Shown here piece by piece: positions 48,146 through 56,280 of a stretch of 64,000 nt of DNA. Origin of the DNA: an uncultured Ruthenibacterium sp. (GTDB lineage: Bacteria; Bacillota; Clostridia; Oscillospirales; Ruminococcaceae); the NCBI GenBank assembly GCA_910587145.1, contig CAJUMH010000005.1:1-64000 (forward strand), written 5' to 3'. A program made the position numbers and the translations under genes. The notes below the pieces were generated by a model. It saw nothing but the letters and a program-made list of their open reading frames with translations, was not told where the DNA came from and made no database searches. Numbering within the stretch: the stretch's first letter is position 1; every line of letters starts with the position of its first letter.

Positions 48146-49459
48146 TTACGATACGATCTTTCGCATTTGCGCCAGAGTTTCGTCAAAATCGGATTTTATA
48201 TCCACCGGCTGCTGCAGCAGCGCGTTGATGGCGTCCATGTGGCGCAGCGCCTCGTCCAGCCGCGGGTTGCCGCCCGCCTTATACGCGCCGATGGAGAGCA
48301 GGTCCTGGTTTTCCTCGTATACGGCGAGCATATTGCGGATCTTGCCCGCGGCCTCGTTGTGCTCGGGGCTTGCGATTACGCTCATCAGACGGCTGACGCT
48401 GGCCAGCACGTCGATGGCCGGGTAATGGTTGCGCATTGCGATCTTGCGCGAGAGAATGATATGTCCGTCCACGATGCCGCGCACGGTATCGGAAATGGGC
48501 TCGTTGGTATCATCGCCCTCCACCAGCACGGTATAGATGCCGGTGATAGAGCCGCGCTCGAAGTTGCCCGAACGCTCCAGCAGCCTTGGCAGCACCGCGT
48601 AGATGGACGGCGTATAGCCGCGCGCCACAGGCAGCTCTCCGGTGGAAAGGCCAATCTCGCGCTGCGCCATGCAGTAGCGCGTGAGCGAATCCATCATCAG
48701 CAGCACATCCTTGCCCTGATCGCGGAAATATTCCGCAATGGTGGTGGCCGTAAGCGCGCATTTGGAGCGCATCATCGAGGATTGATCGGAGGTTGCCACC
48801 ACAAGCACCGTGCGCCGCAGCCCCTCCGGGCCCAGATCCTTATTCATGAACTCCACAACCTCGCGGCCGCGTTCGCCCACCAGCGCGATCACGTTGACGT
48901 CCGCCTTGATGTTGCGCGCGATCATGCCCATCAGCGTGCTCTTGCCCACGCCGCTGCCCGCGAAAATGCCCATGCGCTGGCCCTTGCCGATGGTGAGCAT
49001 GCCGTCGATGACGCGCACGCCCATCTCGATCACCTGGCTGATGGGCGGGCGGTCCATTGGGTTTGCGTGGTTGCCGTTGATGGAATAGCGCACGCCCGCC
49101 GGCAGCGGCGGGCCGCCGTCGATGGGATTGCCCAGCGCGTCGATGGTGCGGCCGACGAGTGCGTCGCTCAGCGAAATGGTGAGCTTTTGGCCGGTGTTCG
49201 TTACCACGCTGCCCGCGCCGATGCCGTCCACATCCTGATAGGGCATCAGCACCGTAATCTCGTCGCGGATGCCGATCACCTCGGCCAGAACCGTCTCGCC
49301 GGAGGACAGGCGGATCTCGCAGATATCGCCCACATTGCACGTAATGCCCGTGGCCTCCAACGTCATGCCCACACTGGAGCGGATCTTGCCTTTATAAGAA
49401 TACAAGTTGCCCATGCGCAGCATGCGCCGCAGCCGGGCGGTGTTGTCTGCCTGCTTCAT
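48146..49459 (-). CDS. fliI: flagellum-specific ATP synthase FliI
   Basis: This 437-residue ATPase energises flagellar protein export. It has Walker A GIFAGSGVGKSTLMGMIARN near residues 163-182, ALVGERGREVVEFM, Walker B DVLLMMDSLTRYCMAQREIGLSTGELP, and the F1-type GYTPSIYAVLPRLLERSGNF. The N-terminal part begins MKQADNTARLRRMLRMGNLY. The ATG at 49459 overlaps the fliH stop by 4 bp (ATGA). The C-terminal domain ends in ETLAQMRKIVS. It lies between fliH and fliJ, in the standard order. Confidence 0.95.
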   Translation of the reverse strand: MKQADNTARLRRMLRMGNLYSYKGKIRSSVGMTLEATGITCNVGDICEIRLSSGETVLAEVIGIRDEITVLMPYQDVDGIGAGSVVTNTGQKLTISLSDALVGRTIDALGNPIDGGPPLPAGVRYSINGNHANPMDRPPISQVIEMGVRVIDGMLTIGKGQRMGIFAGSGVGKSTLMGMIARNIKADVNVIALVGERGREVVEFMNKDLGPEGLRRTVLVVATSDQSSMMRSKCALTATTIAEYFRDQGKDVLLMMDSLTRYCMAQREIGLSTGELPVARGYTPSIYAVLPRLLERSGNFERGSITGIYTVLVEGDDTNEPISDTVRGIVDGHIILSRKIAMRNHYPAIDVLASVSRLMSVIASPEHNEAAGKIRNMLAVYEENQDLLSIGAYKAGGNPRLDEALRHMDAINALLQQPVDIKSDFDETLAQMRKIVS

Positions 49460-50235
49460 TGCTCCGTCTCGCTTTGAATTAGCTCTCGCAAATTGCCCAG
49501 CTGCGTGGCGATGGACGCATCGGTGATGCCGGCGGCCGTCTGGATGATGCAGGCATCCTTCGGCAGATCCTCCGGCGAAAATTCTACCTGCCGCCTGGAA
49601 AGCGTCTCGGCGTATTCGCGCTTTAAGTATTCCACCAGCTCGGGAAGCTGCTCGGATACCTCCACCGTCACCCAATCCTCGGTTTTTACCGAGCCGACAG
49701 CCTGCATCACCAGCTTTGCCATGCGGGTGGGGTCGGCCTCGATCGTATCGGCCAGGATTTTTTCCGCCACGTTCACGGCAAGGGTCTCCAGCTGCTTTGT
49801 GTAATCGGCAAAGAACTCTTCCTGGCGCCTTGCCAGCTGGGCCAGTGCGCTGTCTACCTGCCCGATGCGTTCGGCAATGGCCTGCGCCTTTTCCGCCCGC
49901 GCGTCCCGATAGCCCTCCTGCTGCGCCGCCGTGCGCAGCGCCTCGGCCTTTTCCTGCGCGGCCTGCGTAATTTTGGCCGCCTCGTCGCCGGCCTGCTTGA
50001 GGATGCGGCGGGAAAGCTCCTCTGCCTCCTGCCGGGCCGCCTCGGCCTGAGCGGCCAGAAGCTCGGCCTGCGAGGGCTGCTCCTCTGCCGGTTCATCCTC
50101 GCCGGGCCCGGCCTGCCCCGGCTCTGCTTGGGAAGCTTCCGGTTCGGCGTTCGCCGGCCCGGGCTCCTCGCCGGCAGGCACCCGGAACACATCCTCGGAA
50201 GACACCACCGCCTGTCGGATGATGCGGCTAAACAA
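49456..50235 (-). CDS. fliH: flagellar assembly protein FliH
   Basis: This 259-residue regulator of FliI has an N-terminal Glu/Pro/Ala-rich segment (about residues 20-75), a long charged helix (about 80-150, with EELSRRILKQAGDEAAKITQAAQEKAEALR), and a C-terminal domain (about 155-255, with LAVNVAEKILADTIEADPTRMAKLVMQAV) like the V/F-type stator subunit. It dimerises and binds FliI at the export gate. The TTG at 50235 overlaps the fliG stop by 8 bp and has AGGAGG 6 bases upstream, which makes the non-ATG start credible. Confidence 0.9.
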   Translation of the reverse strand: MFSRIIRQAVVSSEDVFRVPAGEEPGPANAEPEASQAEPGQAGPGEDEPAEEQPSQAELLAAQAEAARQEAEELSRRILKQAGDEAAKITQAAQEKAEALRTAAQQEGYRDARAEKAQAIAERIGQVDSALAQLARRQEEFFADYTKQLETLAVNVAEKILADTIEADPTRMAKLVMQAVGSVKTEDWVTVEVSEQLPELVEYLKREYAETLSRRQVEFSPEDLPKDACIIQTAAGITDASIATQLGNLRELIQSETEQ

Positions 50236-51238
50236 TGGCGTCCTCCTCTCCTCTTGCGATCACCAGCTGGCCCTGCGCCTCCAGCTGTGTGATAATCTCG
50301 ACGATCTTCTGCTGCGCCTCTTCCACATCGCGCATGCGAATGTTGTTGAGGTACTGGATATCCTGCTGGATCGTCTCGCGCATGCGGGCGGACATGTTGC
50401 TGAAGATGCACTCCTTGACCTCTTCGGACGTGGACTTGAGGGCGACGGCCAGATCTTTGGTATCCACCTCGCGCACAAAGCGCTGGATGGCGAAGCTGTC
50501 GAGCTTTGTGATGTCCTCGAAGACGAACATCAGCTTATGGATCTGTTCCGCAAGCTCGGGATTGCGCTCGTCGAGGCGTTCAAAGAGATATTTTTCCGTA
50601 GCGCGGTCAACGCGGTTGACAATGTCCGCAACGTAAGTAACGCCGCCCACCTCAACCTGCTCGGCGGAAGCAATGTTGGCGAAGCGCTTGCCCAGCGTTT
50701 CTTCTACAATGGCGATCATCTCGGGGGAAACGCTGTCCAGATTTGCGATGCGTTCCACCACGTCAATCTGTTTTTCGCGCGGCAGCTCCACAATCACCTG
50801 CGCGGCCTGCTCGCTGCGCGCGTAGGAGAGGATGAGCGCGATGGTCTGCGGGTGCTCGGGCTGCAGCATCATCTGCAGGCTGCGGTAATCCGCCTTGCGC
50901 ACAAAATCGAACGCCCTTGTCTGCAGCGATTTGGCCACGCGCTCCATGTAGCTGCTGGCGCGCTGCGCGTCGAACGCCTTTTCCAGAACGTCCTTCGCGT
51001 ACAGCACGCCGCCCTCGTTCAGCGCCTGCTGCGTCATGCACATGCCGTAGAAATCTTCCACGTTGGCCTGCAGCTCTTCGGGGGTAATGCGGTCCAGCTT
51101 GGCAATTTCGATGGTAAGCTGTTCCACTTCGTCTTCTTTCAGGTACTGGTACACTTTAGAGGCGCGGTCTACCCCCAGAGTGATCATGATGGAGGCCGCA
51201 CGCTGAGAAGGCGTCAGTTTTTTTGACGTTGCCGCCAT
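50228..51238 (-). CDS. fliG: flagellar motor switch protein FliG
   Basis: This 336-residue switch protein has three ARM-like domains. The N-terminal domain has SQRAASIMITLGVDRASKVYQYLKEDEVEQLT and binds FliF. The middle has EHPQTIALILSYARSEQAAQVIVELPREKQIDVVERIANLDSV, the EHPQ motif. The C-terminal domain (about 235-330, with VFEDITKLDSFAIQRFVREVDTKDLAVALKSTSEEVKECIFSNMSARMRE) meets the MotA stator. The ATG at 51238 has AAGGAGGAGAAG upstream and lies one base after the fliF stop. Confidence 0.96.
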   Translation of the reverse strand: MAATSKKLTPSQRAASIMITLGVDRASKVYQYLKEDEVEQLTIEIAKLDRITPEELQANVEDFYGMCMTQQALNEGGVLYAKDVLEKAFDAQRASSYMERVAKSLQTRAFDFVRKADYRSLQMMLQPEHPQTIALILSYARSEQAAQVIVELPREKQIDVVERIANLDSVSPEMIAIVEETLGKRFANIASAEQVEVGGVTYVADIVNRVDRATEKYLFERLDERNPELAEQIHKLMFVFEDITKLDSFAIQRFVREVDTKDLAVALKSTSEEVKECIFSNMSARMRETIQQDIQYLNNIRMRDVEEAQQKIVEIITQLEAQGQLVIARGEEDAIV

Positions 51239-51239
51239 G

Positions 51240-52853
51240 CTACTTCTCCTCCTTCATCATCGAACGGATCAGTGCCGCTGCAACCTCGGGATTCTCCTCG
51301 GCAAATTCGCGCACCTTTTCTACCACGGCGCTCTGGTTGGGATCCACCGATTTCTGCGCGTCCTCTTTAATCTTTCTCAGATGTTCGTCCGCGGCACGCG
51401 CCTGCTCCTTGCGGCGCTTTTCCTCCTCTTCCAGCAGTGCCTGCTGGCGCTTTTCCTCATCCTCCGCGTTCTTCTTCCTGCGGCGCGCCGCCAAAACGAG
51501 CACGAGGATCAGAATGAGCAGCAGCAGCACGCCGCCGATAATGATCAGCAGCAGGATCTGCCGCTGTGTGAGCCCGCGCGAGACAGTGGGAATGTCCGAA
51601 GGCTCGCTTGTGCCCACCTGCAGATTTGTAACGGCAACATTATCCGCCGAGAGGTTTACGCTTTTGGAGATGAGCGATGTAAGGATATCCTCTTTTTCGT
51701 CAGTAAAATCGGGGTCGTTTACAATCACGGCGATGGAGGCGGATTTTACGGCCTGTCCGCGTTCCAGCTGTGTGAGGATATAGCTGTTGTCGTAATCAAT
51801 GAGGCGGCTGTACGAAAGCATGTTGCCGTCCCCGTCGGTATTATCATAAGGATACTGCGGCACATCGGTGTTGTTTTCCTCGCCCACAAGGCCGCCGGCC
51901 GTATCGGAGCCCGTGCGGGTGCCAGCTTCCTCGTAATGGCTGCGCACACCGCCGCCGTCTCCGTTTTCCAGCGGCTGATACTCCTTTGTCTCGGTGACGA
52001 GCTTGTCGTAATCCAGCTGAACGGACGCCACTACCGTTACGCCGTCCACACCGTACCGGGGCGTCAGCAGGCGCAGCACCTTATTTTCCATATTCGTCGC
52101 CATCAGAAGCTCCAGCTCCATCATGCGCTCGCGGTAATCGGCGTCGGTGGCCTGCTCCTCCAGGCCCAGAAGCTGAACGCCCGTTGTCGCGTCGATGACG
52201 ACCACGTCTTCGATGGAAAGCTTCGGCACACTGGTTGCGGCCAGATGCTTAATGGCCGACACACGCGCGGCTGTAAGCTCCTTGCCGGAGGCCATGGTGA
52301 TGGAAATATTGGCCGTGCTTTTTTGCTGATTGTTCAGATCCCACGCAAAATTGCTGGTTTCGGGCACGTAGAACGTAACTACCGCGTCCAGCACGCCGTC
52401 CTGCCGCATCAGCGTCTGCTGCACCCGGTCCTGAATCTGATACACCAGCGCCACGCGTTTTTCAAATTCTGTGGAGGTAAAGCCCGTGGCAGAGGTAAAG
52501 GTATCGTAGCTGAGAGCCGTTTTGGGGTAGCCGCGGCTGTTCAGCTCGAACACCAGCGCGTCCCATTGATCCGCCGGAACAGATACCTGCTGCCCGGCGC
52601 TGATCTGTACCGGAACGCCCATATCCTGCAGCGTGGCATACACCTCGGTGGCCTCGCCGGACGTCATGCCCGGGAAGATCACCCGGTAGGCCATCCGGCT
52701 GATGTTCAGCCAAATCGTCACCGTCAGCGCAACGCTGAGAACGACAAAAAGAGCCATCAGGATCATGACCCTCGTCCGCTTGGACAGAGCCGCCCATTTC
52801 TCCTTCAGCTTTTCGAACCAATCCTTCAGTTTGTTCCAATCAAAATTCTTCAT
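51240..52853 (-). CDS. fliF: flagellar MS-ring protein FliF
   Basis: This 537-residue protein forms the MS ring. An N-terminal membrane helix lies at about residues 29-51 (RVMILMALFVVLSVALTVTIW). Two YscJ/FliF domains follow, with YATLQDMGVPVQISAGQQVSVP and KRVALVYQIQDRVQQTLMRQDGVLDAVVTFYVPE. A second helix lies near 435-460 (ILLLIIIGGVLLLLILILVLVLAARRRKK), and the cytosolic tail binds FliG. The ATG at 52853 is used; an upstream TTG with the same frame adds 12 residues and cannot be excluded. It follows fliE in the standard order. Confidence 0.95.
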   Translation of the reverse strand: MKNFDWNKLKDWFEKLKEKWAALSKRTRVMILMALFVVLSVALTVTIWLNISRMAYRVIFPGMTSGEATEVYATLQDMGVPVQISAGQQVSVPADQWDALVFELNSRGYPKTALSYDTFTSATGFTSTEFEKRVALVYQIQDRVQQTLMRQDGVLDAVVTFYVPETSNFAWDLNNQQKSTANISITMASGKELTAARVSAIKHLAATSVPKLSIEDVVVIDATTGVQLLGLEEQATDADYRERMMELELLMATNMENKVLRLLTPRYGVDGVTVVASVQLDYDKLVTETKEYQPLENGDGGGVRSHYEEAGTRTGSDTAGGLVGEENNTDVPQYPYDNTDGDGNMLSYSRLIDYDNSYILTQLERGQAVKSASIAVIVNDPDFTDEKEDILTSLISKSVNLSADNVAVTNLQVGTSEPSDIPTVSRGLTQRQILLLIIIGGVLLLLILILVLVLAARRRKKNAEDEEKRQQALLEEEEKRRKEQARAADEHLRKIKEDAQKSVDPNQSAVVEKVREFAEENPEVAAALIRSMMKEEK

Positions 52854-52954
52854 TGCCAGTCGTTCGTCTCCATATAAAAGGATTCTCAACTCCGCCGCGT
52901 TTTGCAGCGCGCGGTGGCAGTGGCCTGGCCCGTACAGGGTTTACGCAGAAATGC

Positions 52955-53263
52955 TCAGACCTGCATTTGCAAAACTTCTTTATAGGCGCTTACCGCGCGG
53001 GAAGCAAGCTGCACCGTCATTTCCAGCGATGCCTGCTGCATTGCAGAGTGGATCATTACGCTGTGCAGATCCGCAACATCTCCCGTCACAAGCGAATACG
53101 CGTCCAGCTCGGCCGCCTTCTGCGTTTCGCTGAAATTTTCCATCGCCTCGCGCAGCATATCCCCAAACGGAAGGGACGCGCTGCTTTTTACCGGCTCGGA
53201 CGCCGCGGCAATGCTCTTGACCGAATCTATATTTTCAAGTCCGCTCAAGGGTACGATATACAT
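52955..53263 (-). CDS. fliE: flagellar hook-basal body protein FliE
   Basis: This 102-residue protein fits FliE, the first exported protein that links the MS ring to the rod. The conserved C-terminal part is VADLHSVMIHSAMQQASLEMTVQLASRAVSAYKEVLQMQV, and the middle is a helix with DMLREAMENFSETQKAAELDAYSLVTG. The ATG at 53263 follows AAAGGAGC. It is the first gene of the long flagellar operon behind the promoter at 53315-53343. In most Firmicutes fliE directly follows flgC; here a terminator, a gap and one extra gene separate them. Confidence 0.92.
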   Translation of the reverse strand: MYIVPLSGLENIDSVKSIAAASEPVKSSASLPFGDMLREAMENFSETQKAAELDAYSLVTGDVADLHSVMIHSAMQQASLEMTVQLASRAVSAYKEVLQMQV

Positions 53264-53314
53264 TTTATATGCTCCTTTGCCAATATTTCCGAATATGGTT
53301 CGGCGTTCTTTCTT

Positions 53315-53343
53315 ATTCTACAATATTTTAATGCGCTTGTAAA
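53315..53343 (-). promoter_or_regulatory. sigma-A promoter of the main flagellar operon
   Basis: On the minus strand TTTACA (53338-53343) and TAGAAT (53315-53320) are 17 bp apart, 52 bases before the fliE start, in a distinct A/T-rich patch. It drives fliE and probably the genes downstream to cheD. Confidence 0.8.
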
Positions 53344-53734
53344 GACACATGGAAAAAATTTGTCGCCGTTTTTTGTGAATTTTGCCGGAGCGCTCTGCGA
53401 ATGGCAAGCGCGGCGCGGTGCGCGCCCCTTTGCGGCACAGACGGCCGCAGGGCCGGCTTTTTTGCGGCAGGGGGCCGTTTGCGGCAAAACGCCGCCGAAA
53501 AACGGCCCCAACGGTACGGTGCAGCACGGCTTTACTGCATTTTATGAGGCCTTGCCCTTCACTATGCCTTTGGCCGGGCAGCAAAGTAAGACCGGGCGAA
53601 ACGCCGGCCGCCCAAAAAAACGCACGGCCAAGGCAGCGCCGCCCAAAAGGGCGGCCGCAAAGCAAAACCGCCCCGCGTGCAAGACATTTGTAAAGGGGAT
53701 GCAGCTTTTGCCTGCGGCCGTGCGGCGTTCTCAC

Positions 53735-53777
53735 AAAAAAAGCCGGGCCGCACCGCTTTTCTGCGGCCGTGCCCGGC
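53735..53777 (-). terminator. terminator of the flgB-flgC operon
   Basis: On the minus strand GCCGGGC (53771-53777) pairs with GCCCGGC (53742-53748), with additional inner pairs, and is followed by TTTTTTT (53735-53741). It ends the short operon flgB, flgC and the MotA-like gene. Confidence 0.8.
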
Positions 53778-53819
53778 AGCCCCCGATGCGGGGGTTTGCT
53801 TTGTTTGTGTGTTTTGCGT

Positions 53820-54296
53820 TTACTGCTGTGCCCGCTGCGCGGCGGACATGCGGCTTAAATGTTCGCGCTTTGCCTGATAATACAGTTCCTCCACCTGATC
53901 GACATATTCCAAGCCAAAGAAGGAGGGCACCAGATATGCAAAGATGTAATCCATATCCTCGCCCTTGCCCAGCGCGATCATGGTTTCTGTGATGAGAATA
54001 TATTTAAAGAACCGATAATGGCCCATTTCCGCCGAGGTGAAGATCAGGTTGTACAAAACCTCCTCCACGTTTTCTTCGTTGGCGGTTTCCACCACAATGC
54101 CGGCCGCGCGCCGCAAAAATTTATCCTGATAGCGAAGGGGGTCGCGCAGCGCCTCGTCCATTTTTAAAAAGCCCTCTTCTTTTACAATGAAAGCCAGCTC
54201 AAGCAGCTCGCGCACAGTGGAAAGGCAGTCCAGCTTTTCTTCCCGCGTACACTGCATGCGCTGCGTGTAGTAATCTGCCGTCATGACGATTTTCAA
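53820..54296 (-). CDS. soluble protein resembling MotA cytoplasmic regions
   Basis: This 158-residue protein has no membrane helix. Residues about 30-85 (RELLELAFIVKEEGFLKMDE, then a short insert, DKFLRRAAGIVVETANEENVEEVL) align by eye with the MotA loop of this same window (VVELAEEARSNGLLSLEAKL, then DEFLKNGMMLVVDAVDAEKVRSIL). Residues about 100-125 (YILITETMIALGKGEDMDYI) align with the MotA tail (MIVMEGIQGIQAGDAPRFL). The two MotA transmembrane helices between these blocks are missing. The TTG at 54296 has GAGGAAG 7 bases upstream; an in-frame ATG lies four codons on. It sits between flgC and fliE, where no gene is expected. A FliG- or stator-related role is inferred. Confidence 0.65.
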   Translation of the reverse strand: MKIVMTADYYTQRMQCTREEKLDCLSTVRELLELAFIVKEEGFLKMDEALRDPLRYQDKFLRRAAGIVVETANEENVEEVLYNLIFTSAEMGHYRFFKYILITETMIALGKGEDMDYIFAYLVPSFFGLEYVDQVEELYYQAKREHLSRMSAAQRAQQ

Positions 54297-54431
54297 GGCA
54301 ACGCTTCCTCTCGCTTTTTCCTCGGGCTCGCGGGATATTTAGCCCGCGGGGCGTTTTTTGTCTTTGTTCGGCCGGCTGCCCTGCCGGGCATTCGGCCGGG
54401 CGTGTATTCGTCTTTTTTCGGGACGGCGGGG

Positions 54432-54884
54432 TTACTTTCCGATCTCCAGGCTTTTGAGCGCCAGCGATTTTACGATGCCCAGCGCCGTAAGGTTTGCCTG
54501 ATACGCCGTGGAGGCCGCCATCAGATCGATGCGTTCCTCGGTGGTATTCACGTTCGGATACATGACGTAGCCTTCCTCGTTGGCATCGGGATGGTCGGGG
54601 TCGTACACCGGTATAAAATCGCGCTCGTTTTCCACTACCTGCACCACGCGCACACCGCCGCCGCGCGTTTCGCGGCGCTTCGCGTTCAGCATCTGGCTAA
54701 AATCAATGCCGCGCTCCTCGAATACCACCTGCTGGCGGGCATAGGGCACGGGGTTGCCGTTCTCATCCGTTTCCGAGGTGCGTGTTGTCTGCGCGTTGGA
54801 AATATTCTGCAGCGCAACGTCTATGCGCAGGCGCTCGGCCGTAAGCGCCGAGCCGGTGATGCTGAGGGAATTTAAAAAAGACAT
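54432..54884 (-). CDS. flgC: flagellar basal-body rod protein FlgC
   Basis: This 150-residue rod protein has the N-terminal MSFLNSLSITGSALTAERLR and NNISNAQTTRT-like pattern, seen here as LQNISNAQTTRTSETDENGNPV, a central YVMYPNVNTTEERIDLMAASTAYQANLTAL and a C-terminal helix. The NVNTTEERIDLMAAS block is diagnostic of FlgC. The ATG at 54884 follows CAGGAGGTAG. It lies after flgB and before the MotA-like gene. Confidence 0.93.
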   Translation of the reverse strand: MSFLNSLSITGSALTAERLRIDVALQNISNAQTTRTSETDENGNPVPYARQQVVFEERGIDFSQMLNAKRRETRGGGVRVVQVVENERDFIPVYDPDHPDANEEGYVMYPNVNTTEERIDLMAASTAYQANLTALGIVKSLALKSLEIGK

Positions 54885-55008
54885 CGGATACTACCTCCTG
54901 TTTTACGGTTTGCGAAACGCGGCCCGCAAAAAACGCCTCGCCGCAGCCCGCGGCTTTTGGCACACTCGTTTTTTGTGGCGCGCGGCTTTTTTGAGCACGC
55001 AGCGTCTT

Positions 55009-55365
55009 TTATTTTGTAAACTGATTGAACACGTAACGCATATTGCTGAACGATCCGCTGATCTTATCGTACATCGCCATCTGCTGGATGTAATTCTGCG
55101 TAAGCAGGATACTCTCTTTATCGGCGTCCACGGTGTTTTCGTCCGGACGCATGGGGCGGGTATCCTCGTACACGGTGGCGCGGATGGCATAATCGCCGCT
55201 TTTTGCGCCGCGCGCGTTTGCCAGAATATTTTCAAACGTAACGCTCTTGGCCCTGTAGCCCGGCGTATCCGCGTTTGAAAGATTTTGCAGGATCATCTGC
55301 TGCTGCAGCGCCAGCGCATCCAGCCCGCCCTGCATCAGATTGATGGTGTAATCATTCCACAGCAT
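55009..55365 (-). CDS. flgB: flagellar basal-body rod protein FlgB
   Basis: This 118-residue rod protein starts MLWNDYTINLMQGGLDALAL with QNLSNADTPGYRAKSVTFEN, then has VDADKESILLTQNYIQQMAMYDKISGSFSNMRYVFNQ, both typical of FlgB. It forms the proximal rod with FlgC. The ATG at 55365 follows AAAGGAGAAA. It is the first flagellar gene on this strand. The upstream region has a run of nine G (55430-55438 on the plus strand) and a GCCGATAC -10-like element. Confidence 0.93.
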   Translation of the reverse strand: MLWNDYTINLMQGGLDALALQQQMILQNLSNADTPGYRAKSVTFENILANARGAKSGDYAIRATVYEDTRPMRPDENTVDADKESILLTQNYIQQMAMYDKISGSFSNMRYVFNQFTK

Positions 55366-55394
55366 TGGCTTTTTCTCCTTTATTTCGAATAATC

Positions 55395-55402
55395 GTATCG
55401 GC
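55395..55402 (-). promoter_or_regulatory. sigma-28-like -10 element upstream of flgB
   Basis: GCCGATAC on the minus strand matches 7 of 8 bases of the sigma-28 -10 (GCCGATAA), 30 bases before the flgB start. The only TAAA -35 (55425-55428) is 22 bp away rather than about 15, so the promoter assignment is doubtful. Confidence 0.3.
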
Positions 55403-55429
55403 CCCGGCGCGAAGGGGGCCCGCCTTTAA

Positions 55430-55438
55430 GGGGGGGGG
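55430..55438. repeat. homopolymer tract of nine G upstream of flgB
   Basis: A run of nine G on the plus strand (nine C on the minus strand) lies 65-73 bases upstream of the flgB start, between the sortase stop and the putative promoter elements. Such tracts can change length by slippage. Confidence 0.85.
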
Positions 55439-55473
55439 CTTTCCCGCCGCGCGGGCGGTTTTGCGGGCTTTTG

Positions 55474-56280
55474 TCACCGGTTCTCGTCCCGCTCGGTAAA
55501 TTCGGCAAACTGCGGCAGATCCGCTTCCTCGTCCATCAGCTTTGCCATCACCACAAAGCGGTGCTCGTGGTCGCCATACTTCACGGTGCAGGTAGAAAGC
55601 GTGAGGATCTTATCCTCTACCCCCACCTCCACGTCGTAATCGTAGATGGATTTCTGCCGTGCGGTGGTGATGATCTCGGCAAATTCCTCGTCGTCTACAT
55701 CCACCGCGATATAGTTGAAGCTGATGTTCGTATAAAATACCGCGAAGACCTGCCAGTCCATGGGATCCTGCTGCGTGCAGAACTGAATGGTGGGCGTTGC
55801 ACGGGCAAAGGCCGGATCGAGAAATTTGTACAGCTGAGAAAAGCGCTTGCTGTTGGGATCGTCCGAAACGTCCTCGTGCCCGTATACGATGGTATTGCGG
55901 GAAAGGTCTTCCCGGCTGCCGATCATACACTCGTAATCCAGAAAATAGCAGCCGTAAACATCGTATTGCCGCCGCTCGTTGCGGCGCAGATAATACGCGT
56001 TGTCGTAGCTTTGCACCACACTGTTGTTGATCTCGGTGCCGGGCACCTTCAGCCATGCCACCGTATCGCGGTTTTGCAGGATCTCGTAATCCAGCGAATC
56101 GAGCATCTCGGCGTAGTTTTTCGCCTGCCGCCGCACGTTCAGCTCCGGCTGCGTTTGCGCCTCGGAGGCCGAGGTGGCCGGCAGCGGCGCCTCTTCCTCC
56201 ATCGTCAGCACAAAATACACGCCGCCGCCGATCAGGATCAAAAGCAGTGTAACGGCAAACGCGATCCCAAGCTTTTTCAT
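55474..56280 (-). CDS. srtB: class B sortase
   Basis: This 268-residue transpeptidase has one N-terminal membrane helix (about residues 4-26) and an extracellular sortase domain (about 70-250). The catalytic residues are visible: His135 in IVYGHEDVSDD, Cys231 in ILTLSTCTVKYGDHEHRFVV and Arg241 in the same block. The WLKVPGTEINNSVVQSYDNAYYL start and the helix insert before the His are class B features. It would attach a secreted protein to the cell wall. The ATG at 56280 overlaps the stop of the giant secreted protein gene by 4 bp (ATGA), so that protein is its probable substrate. The stop is followed by GC-rich inverted repeats but no clear terminator. Confidence 0.93.
   Translation of the reverse strand: MKKLGIAFAVTLLLILIGGGVYFVLTMEEEAPLPATSASEAQTQPELNVRRQAKNYAEMLDSLDYEILQNRDTVAWLKVPGTEINNSVVQSYDNAYYLRRNERRQYDVYGCYFLDYECMIGSREDLSRNTIVYGHEDVSDDPNSKRFSQLYKFLDPAFARATPTIQFCTQQDPMDWQVFAVFYTNISFNYIAVDVDDEEFAEIITTARQKSIYDYDVEVGVEDKILTLSTCTVKYGDHEHRFVVMAKLMDEEADLPQFAEFTERDENR

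Larger units (their letters stand above)
53264..53819. other. gap holding the fliE promoter and upstream terminator
   Basis: This 556-base gap contains the fliE promoter (53315-53343), a GC-rich stretch (53390-53700) without supported frames, and the terminator of the upstream operon (53735-53777). A second short hairpin, CCCCC/GGGGG at 53780-53794, precedes it. Confidence 0.65.

Noticed and set aside
55395..55428. Complete sigma-28 promoter for flgB
   Set aside because: The -10 is good but the only TAAA is 22 bp away instead of about 15; only the -10-like element is listed.
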